Part shown: positions 1 to 5,880 of the stretch, piece after piece | Layout: every line of letters starts with the position of its first letter | Numbering within the stretch: position 1 is the first letter of the stretch | NCBI GenBank assembly: GCA_019247135.1 | Contig: JAFAPL010000768.1 | Coordinates: 1-6,165, forward strand | Length of the DNA: 6,165 bases | Direction of reading: 5' to 3' | From: Chloroflexota bacterium | Lineage (GTDB): Bacteria; Chloroflexota; UBA6077; CF-72 | Notes under the pieces: model-generated | What the model was told of the DNA's origin: nothing | Databases searched by the model: none | The model's input: only the letters and a program-made list of their open reading frames with translations | Translations under genes and position numbers: made by a program

Positions 1-195
1 CTGGCCGTAGCCGACATCAACATCGGTGCAGTCCTGGCGGTTTTTGCCGTGCAGACGTTCTGTGTGACGCTGCTGGGTCTCGCACTGGGAACGCGCCTCG
101 GCGCGCGCCTCGGGCAAGGAGCCGAAGCGCTGGCCGGCGGTGTTTTCGTGGTTTACGGGGTTGCGCTGCTGATCCAGACAGCTCGTGCGCAATAG
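1..195 (+). CDS. mntP: MntP-family manganese efflux pump, C-terminal fragment
   Basis: This is the last 64 residues of a small membrane protein, read in frame from base 1 to the TAG at 193-195; the start lies outside the window. MntP proteins export Mn2+ across the cytoplasmic membrane, and have six helices in two related halves. What is visible are two hydrophobic helices (about residues 8-28 and 44-59) separated by a basic, glycine-rich stretch, TRLGARLGQGAEALAGG. This aligns from memory, almost without gaps, with the end of E. coli MntP (GRFIGSIIGKKAEILGG followed by a last helix). The acidic metal-binding motifs of the family lie upstream of the visible part, so activity cannot be judged. 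The next gene starts 37 nt downstream on the same strand, so read-through into aspA is possible, but no functional link is evident. LysE- or TerC-type exporters are less likely alternatives. Confidence 0.72.
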   Translation: MAVADINIGAVLAVFAVQTFCVTLLGLALGTRLGARLGQGAEALAGGVFVVYGVALLIQTARAQ

Positions 196-224
196 ATAGC
201 CGTATGTAGTCCGTCGAATGGACC

Positions 225-228
225 GGAG
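225..228 (+). promoter_or_regulatory. Ribosome binding site deciding the aspA start
   Basis: A GGAG core lies 4 nt before the ATG at 233, within GGAGATAC. The in-frame ATG at 218 has no purine-rich stretch at a suitable distance, so this short site favours 233 over 218. The spacing is slightly short, and the ATG at 254 cannot be excluded. Confidence 0.5.
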
Positions 229-232
229 ATAC

Positions 233-1765
233 ATGAATCAACCCGAAGCACTTATGTTTTTGCCGCCCAATCAGACAGCCTTCGACGAGAGCATCCATAC
301 CCGGCATGGCTCGGCGCGCGATGACGTCCGCGTCGAGACCGACTCGCTTGGCGCGGTCGAGCTACCGGCGAATGTGTATTGGGGGATCAACACCGCGCGC
401 GCATTGGAGAACTTCGCGATCAGTGGCCGCCCGATCTCCGAGTTCTCCGACTTCGTCATTGCCTACGCCTGCGTCAAACAGGCGGCCGCCCGCGCCAACG
501 CTGAGCTTGGCGTGCTGGAGCGCGGGCGCGCCGAACTCATTGACCATGCGGCCGAAGAGATCAAGCAGGGCGGACTGTTCGATCAGTTCGTGGTCGACAT
601 TATTCAGGGCGGTGCCGGGACTTCGACCAACATGAACGTGAACGAAGTCCTCGCGAACCGCGGCCTCGAGCTTGGCGGCCACCGCCGCGGCGACTACCAC
701 CACCTCAACCCCAACGACGATGTCAACTGTTCCCAGAGCACGAATGACACCTATCCAACGGCTTTGAAACTTGCTCTCGGGTTCGCACTCGAGCGCCTGG
801 TGGCTGAAATGGAACGACTCGAAGGCACCTTTCACACCAAGGGTGGCGAGTTTGCCGACGTCCTGAAAGTCGGCCGTACCCAGCTCCAGGACGCCGTGCC
901 GATGACGCTGGGGCAGGAGTTCGAGAGCTTCGCCGTGGGCATTGAGGATGACCGCATGGCACTACATGCGGTTTTGCCGATGCTGTGGGAGACCAACATG
1001 GGCGCCACCGCCGTCGGTACGGGCATTACGGCCGGGCGTGGTTTCGCCGAGGCGGTGCGTCGGCACCTGGCGGAGATTACCGGCCGTGACATACGTACGG
1101 CCCGCCACCTGGTGGCGGCCACGACTGATATGGGCGCCTTCCTCCAGCTGGCTGGTGTCACCAAACGATTCGCGATGCGGCTCTCCAAGATCTGCAATGA
1201 CCTGCGGCTGCTCGCCTCCGGTCCTCAGTTCGGCCTCGGCGAGATCCGCCTTCCTCCGCGTCAGGCCGGTTCCAGCATCATGCCGGGCAAGGTCAACCCG
1301 GTGATTCCGGAAGTGGTGAACCAGGTGTGTTTCGTGGTCGCCGGCTGTGACACGGTCGTCGCGCTCGCCTCCGAGGCCGGCCAACTCCAGCTGAATGCTT
1401 TCGGGCCGGTGATCGCCTACTCCTTGCTCGGCAGCTTGAAGTGGTTGACGGCGGCGCTGATGACGTTGCGTGAGCGGTGCGTGGTTGGCATCACCGCCAA
1501 CCGGGAGCGGTTGGCCGAGCAGACGATGAGCTTCGTCGGAGTGATCACGGCGTTCACCCCCTACATTGGCTACCGTACGGCGTCCGCGCTGGCCCAGCAG
1601 GCCCTCGCGAGCCAGACGAATATTGCCGATCTGATTGTCGCTCGGGGACTCATGCCGCGCGAGGACGTGCAGACCCTCATGGAGTCAGCTCGCTTGTCGG
1701 GGGAAGATACGTCGAAACCGAAGCTCGTAGGCGACTATCGCCGGGAGGCGACCCAGTGCGAATAG
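233..1765 (+). CDS. aspA: Aspartate ammonia-lyase (aspartase)
   Basis: Cytosolic enzyme that reversibly deaminates L-aspartate to fumarate and ammonia; family members are homotetramers with composite active sites. Counting from the chosen start (510 residues), GAGTSTNMNVNEVLANRG at about 128-145 is the aspartase form of the first substrate loop (fumarase has GSGTQSNMN). LNPNDDVN and QSTND follow at about 158-172, and GRTQLQDAVPMTLGQEF at 214-230. The mobile catalytic loop GSSIMPGKVNP is at 346-356, with the expected catalytic base Ser347 and carboxylate-binding Lys353 and Asn355. The loop reads MPGK, as in Bacillus AspB and fumarases, where E. coli AspA has MPAK, but PEVVNQVCF after it is aspartase-like. 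The protein has about 30 residues before the conserved core (DDVRVETDSLGAVELP), so it is longer than E. coli AspA (478). Start 233 was chosen for its GGAG; 218 and 254 are alternatives. It leads a probable operon with the permease 38 nt downstream. Fumarase is the main alternative and is disfavoured by the loops. Confidence 0.93.
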   Translation: MNQPEALMFLPPNQTAFDESIHTRHGSARDDVRVETDSLGAVELPANVYWGINTARALENFAISGRPISEFSDFVIAYACVKQAAARANAELGVLERGRAELIDHAAEEIKQGGLFDQFVVDIIQGGAGTSTNMNVNEVLANRGLELGGHRRGDYHHLNPNDDVNCSQSTNDTYPTALKLALGFALERLVAEMERLEGTFHTKGGEFADVLKVGRTQLQDAVPMTLGQEFESFAVGIEDDRMALHAVLPMLWETNMGATAVGTGITAGRGFAEAVRRHLAEITGRDIRTARHLVAATTDMGAFLQLAGVTKRFAMRLSKICNDLRLLASGPQFGLGEIRLPPRQAGSSIMPGKVNPVIPEVVNQVCFVVAGCDTVVALASEAGQLQLNAFGPVIAYSLLGSLKWLTAALMTLRERCVVGITANRERLAEQTMSFVGVITAFTPYIGYRTASALAQQALASQTNIADLIVARGLMPREDVQTLMESARLSGEDTSKPKLVGDYRREATQCE

Positions 1766-1803
1766 TCCCGATACCCGGCCGAACATCGCGTTAGTCAAAG
1801 AGC

Positions 1804-3630
1804 ATGTTGGCGAGCTTTGGCGTGGCCCCCAGCACGACGTGCTTCATCATCCTGGGCCTGGCAGTGGTGTTATTCGTCTGGAACCGCCTGCCCATCGGGA
1901 TAGTGGCCATCGCGACGGCGCTGGCATTGTGGGCGACCGGCTTGCTCAGCCTGAATCAGGCGCTGGCTGGCTTCGGCGACCCGGTGGTTATTTTTGTCGC
2001 CTCGCTCTTCGTCGTCAGCGAGGCGCTCGACGCCACCGGGGTCACGACCTGGGCCGGGCAGCACTTGATCGCGCACGTTGGAGATAGTCAAACGCGTCTG
2101 CTTGTGCTCAGTATGCTGGTGGCTGCCGCGCTCACGGCGCTGATCAGCCCCAACGGCGCGATCGCCACTCTCGTGCCCATGCAGGTCGTCCTCGCCATGC
2201 GGCTCGGCCGCTCGCCGTCGCAGTTGCTGATGCCAGTCGCGTTCGCTGCCTATGCCGGCTCCCTGTTGTTGCTGACAGGCGCAGCAATCAACGTGATCGT
2301 CTCTGAAGCCGCCATGGAGTCGGGTTTGGGCGGCTTCGGCTTCTTCGAATACGCGTTAGTCGGCGTGCCGCTCTTGCTCGGCACCATCTGCATCGTGGTG
2401 CTATTCGGCCGGCGGTTGCTTCCCGTACGAACAGCGAAGTCCATGCCACCCAATTTGAGTGGGTATGCGCGTACCATTCGCAAGCACTACCAGTTGCCGG
2501 AGGAGTTGGTCCGGCTCCGGGTCGAGCACGGATCGCCACTGATCGGGACCCCGCGCGCCGCGCTCGATCTCGCACCGTATGCGAATGCGAGCCTGGTCGG
2601 CGTCTACACCGCCGGCGGTGGTCCAGCAATAGATGACGTCTTCCATGCTGACGACGTGCTGGTCGTGCGCGGTGACGCTGACGCGGCCCGTCGAATGGCT
2701 CACGCCGAAATGCTGGCCCCACACCGCGAGCCGTCCGCAACCGCGATGGCAGACTCGCTCATCAGTGGCGAGGTCGGCGTGGCCGAAATCATCATCCCAC
2801 CCCGATCGGCGAGTGTGGGCATGCCCGTATTTCCGGGTATGGTGACGAGCAGCGGCGACCTGGTCATCCTGGCTGTACAGAGAGGCGGTGAGGATCTGGG
2901 TGCACGGGAGACGACGCTGGCAGTCGGCGACACCCTCCTCGTTCAGGGCACGTGGGCCGCGTTGGCTATGAACGAGGTGGACCCTGACGTGCTCGTGGTC
3001 GATTCACCCGAGGTCATCCGGCGGCAATCCGTTCCGCTGGGCCCTGGCTCGGGGCGTGCGATCGCGGTGGTGCTGGGCATGGTGGTGCTGTTGGCGACTG
3101 GTCTGGTACCAGCCGCGGTCGCTGCGTTGTTGGCCGCCTGCGCACTGGTCCTGCTCGGTGTGCTGAGTGTGAATCGAGTCTACCGTGCCATCTCGTGGAC
3201 GACCATCGTCCTGATCGGCAGCATGATTCCGCTGTCTCACGCACTCGAACAAACTGGTGCGGCGGACATCATCGCCCAGACGTTGGTGCGGATCGTCGGA
3301 GATGGCGGACCCTACCCACTGCTGATCGGATTAGTGCTGATCACCGCGGTGCTGGGTCAGATGATCAGCAATACGGCGACGGTGCTGGTCGTCATTCCGA
3401 TTGCCCTGTCCGCCGCCGCCGCATTCGGCGTCTCAGGCCGACCGATGCTGATGGCGGTCAACGTCATGTCCGCCGCTGCGTTCCTCACCCCGGTGGCAAC
3501 GCCCGGCAACATGATGATCATGGGACCTGGAGGTTACCGTTTTGGAGACTACGCCAGGCTGGGTCTGCCACTGTTGTTCTGGTACGCACTCGTCGCGGTG
3601 TTGCTGGTGCCAATTATCTGGCGCTTGTGA
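1804..3630 (+). CDS. SLC13/DASS-type permease with two internal RCK_C (TrkA-C) domains
   Basis: Polytopic inner-membrane carrier of 608 residues in the ArsB/NhaD-DASS (SLC13) superfamily, whose members move dicarboxylates, sulfate or other anions, usually with Na+ or H+. The N-terminal half has hydrophobic segments at about 13-48, 59-75, 98-133, 140-168 and 183-204. A soluble block (about 205-412) follows, holding two RCK_C-like domains: about 232-300, ending in DDVLVVRGD, and about 322-392, with VGDTLLVQG. The second membrane half is about 417-606. This half-insert-half layout is usual for SAC1-like SLC13 permeases. The C-terminal substrate motif is canonical, ISNTATVLVVIP at 521-532. The N-terminal counterpart reads ISPNGAIATLVP at 114-125, without a standard SNT. 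ATG 1804 is the first possible ATG after an in-frame stop at 1792; only AAAGAG directly before it resembles a Shine-Dalgarno, so initiation may be weak or coupled to aspA. Lying between aspartase and glutaminase, it probably carries aspartate, fumarate or a related acid, but the substrate is inferred. Confidence 0.85.
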   Translation: MLASFGVAPSTTCFIILGLAVVLFVWNRLPIGIVAIATALALWATGLLSLNQALAGFGDPVVIFVASLFVVSEALDATGVTTWAGQHLIAHVGDSQTRLLVLSMLVAAALTALISPNGAIATLVPMQVVLAMRLGRSPSQLLMPVAFAAYAGSLLLLTGAAINVIVSEAAMESGLGGFGFFEYALVGVPLLLGTICIVVLFGRRLLPVRTAKSMPPNLSGYARTIRKHYQLPEELVRLRVEHGSPLIGTPRAALDLAPYANASLVGVYTAGGGPAIDDVFHADDVLVVRGDADAARRMAHAEMLAPHREPSATAMADSLISGEVGVAEIIIPPRSASVGMPVFPGMVTSSGDLVILAVQRGGEDLGARETTLAVGDTLLVQGTWAALAMNEVDPDVLVVDSPEVIRRQSVPLGPGSGRAIAVVLGMVVLLATGLVPAAVAALLAACALVLLGVLSVNRVYRAISWTTIVLIGSMIPLSHALEQTGAADIIAQTLVRIVGDGGPYPLLIGLVLITAVLGQMISNTATVLVVIPIALSAAAAFGVSGRPMLMAVNVMSAAAFLTPVATPGNMMIMGPGGYRFGDYARLGLPLLFWYALVAVLLVPIIWRL

Positions 3631-3633
3631 CCC

Positions 3634-3650
3634 GGCGTCCCCGGGACGCC
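3634..3650. repeat. Perfect inverted repeat between permease and glsA
   Basis: GGCGTCCC (3634-3641) and GGGACGCC (3643-3650) are exact reverse complements around a single C. As RNA this would fold as a very GC-rich stem of 6-7 bp with a 3-5 nt loop, starting 4 nt after the permease stop codon. No T-run follows, so it is not a textbook intrinsic terminator. It could be a partial terminator, a 3'-end stabiliser that sets the permease/glsA ratio, or a protein-binding palindrome. The repeat is seen; the role is inferred. Confidence 0.5.
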
Positions 3651-3662
3651 CGCGGCACGAGC

Positions 3663-3669
3663 AGGGAGA
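3663..3669 (+). promoter_or_regulatory. Ribosome binding site of glsA
   Basis: AGGGAGA at 3663-3669 lies 8 nt before the ATG at 3678. It is the strongest Shine-Dalgarno match in the window and fixes the glutaminase start, although the same reading frame stays open far upstream inside the permease gene. Confidence 0.7.
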
Positions 3670-3677
3670 ACAGATCG

Positions 3678-4676
3678 ATGCAGGCGCACGAACCAGAGCA
3701 GCAACCGGTGTCTCGCCATGTTTGCACCGGCCGGCTTCCTTCACGCGACATGGTCAGGGCCGCGCTGGACGAGGCCTACAACCGCTACCGCTCCGATCAG
3801 AGCGGTACGAATTCTCAAGTCTATCCAGCCCTCGCCAGGGTCCCGCGCGAGAAGTTCGGCATCTGCGTAGCCGGCACGGATGGCGCCGTTTACGCGGTCG
3901 GCGATGCGGATGACGAGTTCGCCATCATGAGCGTCTCGAAGCCGTTCGTATTCGCGCTCGTCTGCCAGCGCGAAGGACCGGAGCGCGTGCGCCAATGGCT
4001 TGGAGTCAACAGTACAGGCCTGCCATTCAATTCGGTTGCGGCAGTTGAGCGGACCGCGGATGGCCGCACGAATCCGATGGTGAATGCTGGCGCCATTGCC
4101 GCCACGAGCCTGGTGCCGGGCGCTTCCCTCGAGCAGCGCTGGGAGACCATTGTCGGCGGGCTATCGCGCTTCGCGGGGCGGCGATTGGTGGTAAACGACG
4201 AAGTCTATGCCTCGGCGTCCGAAACCAACTTCACCAACCGCAGTACCGCATGGATGCTGCACGCTCGTGGGCGAATCAACGGCGACCCGATGGAGGCCAC
4301 GGACCTGTACACGCGGCAGTGCTCACTCAATGTCTCTGCCCGAGACCTGGCGGTCATGGGCGCCACGCTCGCCGATGGCGGTGTGAATCCTGTCACCAAG
4401 GAGCAGGTGGTCGACCGCATGGTCTGCCACTACACGTTGGCGGTGATGCTGACGGCTGGTTTCTACGAGTCCTCCGGAGACTGGCTCTACGACATTGGCG
4501 TACCTGGCAAAAGTGGCATTGGCGGAGGCATCGTCGCGGTCGCCCCAGGCAAGGGTGGGCTGGGGACGTTCGCGCCACCTCTCGACGAGTCCGGCAACAG
4601 CGTCAAAGGTCAACTCGTCGCCAGGCATCTGGCGCAGAGCCTGGGACTGGACCTCCTTGCGTCGGAGCCAACATGA
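3678..4676 (+). CDS. glsA: Glutaminase A
   Basis: Cytosolic enzyme of the serine-dependent, beta-lactamase-fold glutaminase family that hydrolyses L-glutamine to L-glutamate and ammonia. The 332-residue product is slightly longer than typical GlsA (about 310) through its N-terminus. Visible family landmarks are the Ser-Lys nucleophile motif SVSK (Ser85, Lys88), NPMVNAGAI at 132-140, ETNFTN at 182-187 (Glu182, Asn184), Tyr211, Tyr263 in GFYESSGDW, and the glycine loop GVPGKSGIGGGI at 274-285, followed by FAPPLDESGNSVKG. All residues I expect for catalysis are present. The frame is open upstream into the permease gene, but ATG 3678 has a good AGGGAGA site and matches the family N-terminus. It lies 47 nt after the permease, behind an inverted repeat, so it is probably the last gene of the aspA unit. 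Its stop is 16 nt from that of the opposing transpeptidase gene. In E. coli a glutaminase of this family supports acid resistance; whether it does so here is unknown. Confidence 0.95.
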   Translation: MQAHEPEQQPVSRHVCTGRLPSRDMVRAALDEAYNRYRSDQSGTNSQVYPALARVPREKFGICVAGTDGAVYAVGDADDEFAIMSVSKPFVFALVCQREGPERVRQWLGVNSTGLPFNSVAAVERTADGRTNPMVNAGAIAATSLVPGASLEQRWETIVGGLSRFAGRRLVVNDEVYASASETNFTNRSTAWMLHARGRINGDPMEATDLYTRQCSLNVSARDLAVMGATLADGGVNPVTKEQVVDRMVCHYTLAVMLTAGFYESSGDWLYDIGVPGKSGIGGGIVAVAPGKGGLGTFAPPLDESGNSVKGQLVARHLAQSLGLDLLASEPT

Positions 4677-4687
4677 CTGAGGCTCCG
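4663..4687. terminator. Possible hairpin at the glsA 3' end
   Basis: CGGAGCC (4663-4669) and GGCTCCG (4681-4687) are exact reverse complements with an 11-nt loop that contains the glsA stop codon (4674-4676). This is the only stem-loop I see at the convergent junction and could serve as a weak bidirectional terminator. No T-run follows on either strand and the left arm is coding, so chance or codon constraint remains plausible. Confidence 0.25.
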
Positions 4688-4692
4688 CGCTG

Positions 4693-5739
4693 TCAGTAAT
4701 GGATCGAAACTGGTGTACCGATCGTGGCGAAATCCCACATGAACGATGCGTCGGAGTATGACAACCCGAGGCAACCGTGTGAACCAGGATAGCCCCAGTT
4801 ACTGGACCAGTAGTTGTAGTGAATGGACTGGCCACCGGGTAAGAAATACTGCGTCCAGAGCACGTTGGTGAGGTAGTACCCGCCAGCGGAGTTACGCGGA
4901 ATACCGACGGTTGACGAATCCATCGTCTCGTTGGCTACCCGTCGAATGATCGAGAAGTTGCCCGCCGGCGTCGCCAGCGGCCCACGACCGATGATCGTGT
5001 ACATCGTGCGCACCGCGGTGTTGCCGTTGTATGCCGTCATGCGCGCCGGTAGCGTCAGACTGACGTCGATCCAGTGTCCCGCGAAGGTCCTGGATGGCGC
5101 ACTGGCCACAGCCGGGCCGGGTGCCGACGGCGCGCTGGGATTCGAGAAAGCCACGGCACTGGCGGGCAGGTAGTCGCCGTCGGCTGTCCGGTACCACTGC
5201 GCGCCATCATCACTCGTGAGTGAGCCGGTGATCTCGACGCTTGTGCCGGCATCCAGCTGCGTGTATGCAGCGCTCGGATCGCTGGTCGGATAGAACGACA
5301 GGGCTGTGTTCTCGTCAACTCGTCCGGTGCGATCCATCTCCTCGTCGACGGGTGGCGGGTCCGCTTGCGCATAGCTGGAGGGCGGTCCGCCAGGCCCGAG
5401 CAGGTCACTCTTGACATACGCGGTCCCCTTGGTGCGCGGATTCAGGACGTACGCCCAATCGCCGGCGTAACCGAGGATCTGCAGGGGTGCGAGTGGGCGC
5501 ACGGTCGTGAACTGCTCGCTGCCCTCGTCGGGCTGTGAGTGCAATGCGGCGGCTTGGACGGCGACGGCCCATTCGGGTGTGTCGAGTGTTTGAAGGGCCG
5601 GTGGCCCATCCGAACCACTCGACTGAGCGAGACTCTGGCTCGCCCAGCCGAAGAACAGCAGCAACCCGAGCAGGAGTGGCAGCCACGAATACCTCGTGCT
5701 TGCACGTCGGCGGGATTCTGGAGAGAGGGAGGGCAACAT
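4693..5739 (-). CDS. Secreted L,D-transpeptidase (YkuD) with two SH3-like domains
   Basis: Extracytoplasmic enzyme expected to cross-link or modify peptidoglycan through a Cys nucleophile (3-3 cross-links or protein anchoring). The 348-residue product has an arginine-rich N-terminus (SRRRAS), a hydrophobic core at about 18-31 (WLPLLLGLLLFFGWA) and a likely signal-peptidase site after SLA at 38. Two SH3-like domains follow at about 57-113 and 137-198, probably wall-binding, then a Ser/Pro/Ala linker. The YkuD domain occupies about 221-348, with TPAGNF at 257-262, His307 and the active site SHGC at 320-323 (His321, Cys323). The usual Arg or Asn two positions after Cys is Gly (SHGCLGL). Start 5739 is an ATG with GAGGT 5 nt upstream and places the signal peptide normally; an in-frame GTG at 5844 would add 35 residues before it and include the inverted repeat at 5810-5830. 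It is convergent with glsA and follows the EthD gene on the same strand. Substrate and cross-link type are not predictable. Confidence 0.88.
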   Translation of the reverse strand: MLPSLSPESRRRASTRYSWLPLLLGLLLFFGWASQSLAQSSGSDGPPALQTLDTPEWAVAVQAAALHSQPDEGSEQFTTVRPLAPLQILGYAGDWAYVLNPRTKGTAYVKSDLLGPGGPPSSYAQADPPPVDEEMDRTGRVDENTALSFYPTSDPSAAYTQLDAGTSVEITGSLTSDDGAQWYRTADGDYLPASAVAFSNPSAPSAPGPAVASAPSRTFAGHWIDVSLTLPARMTAYNGNTAVRTMYTIIGRGPLATPAGNFSIIRRVANETMDSSTVGIPRNSAGGYYLTNVLWTQYFLPGGQSIHYNYWSSNWGYPGSHGCLGLSYSDASFMWDFATIGTPVSIHY

Positions 5740-5744
5740 GCGCG

Positions 5745-5749
5745 ACCTC
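5745..5749 (-). promoter_or_regulatory. Ribosome binding site of the L,D-transpeptidase gene
   Basis: On the minus strand GAGGT (complement of 5745-5749) lies 5 nt before the ATG at 5739. It supports this start over the in-frame GTG at 5844, which lacks a comparable site. Confidence 0.5.
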
Positions 5750-5809
5750 GCACGTGAGGCTTTTAAGGGTGGTACATGCTGCAACTCCCGCGCCAGCCCC
5801 GTATGGAAC

Positions 5810-5830
5810 GAGCCGCGGGATGCGCGGCTC
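5810..5830. terminator. Inverted repeat after the EthD gene, possible terminator
   Basis: GAGCCGCG (5810-5817) and CGCGGCTC (5823-5830) are exact reverse complements around a 5-nt loop. It lies about 50 nt past the EthD-gene stop and about 70 nt before the transpeptidase start, both on the minus strand. That position suits a terminator separating the two genes. The sequence after the stem on the minus strand (GTTCCATAC) has no real T-run, so an operator or other structured element is also possible. Confidence 0.4.
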
Positions 5831-5880
5831 ACACCTGGCAACACGTCTTTCGCCGGGCGCGAGCAGCGCGGGCGCGGTGG

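Noticed and set aside
362..1384. Long open frames on the minus strand opposite aspA
   Set aside because: They are Arg/His/Ala-rich mirror frames expected in GC-rich coding DNA, resemble no family I know, and have no spacing of their own.
233..1765. Class II fumarase instead of aspartase
   Set aside because: The GAGTSTNMN and NPNDDVN-QSTND loops and PEVVNQVCF match aspartases; only MPGK in the catalytic loop is shared with fumarases, and it also occurs in Bacillus AspB.
2288..2740. 150-residue minus-strand frame opposite the permease
   Set aside because: Extreme Arg content and complete overlap with a well-supported membrane protein mark it as a shadow frame.
3195..3677. The glutaminase reading frame is open far upstream, inside the permease gene
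   Set aside because: The upstream part is a frame shadow of the permease; the translated segment is low-complexity Arg/Asp/His-rich and unlike GlsA, and ATG 3678 has a strong ribosome binding site.
5761..5784. Possible minus-strand promoter TTGCAG / TTAAAA before the transpeptidase gene
   Set aside because: The spacer is only 12 nt, well short of the usual 16-18, so the match is not reliable.
5740..5844. Longer transpeptidase start (GTG at 5844)
   Set aside because: It puts 35 basic residues before a normal signal peptide, covers the inverted repeat at 5810-5830, and lacks the GAGGT site found before ATG 5739.
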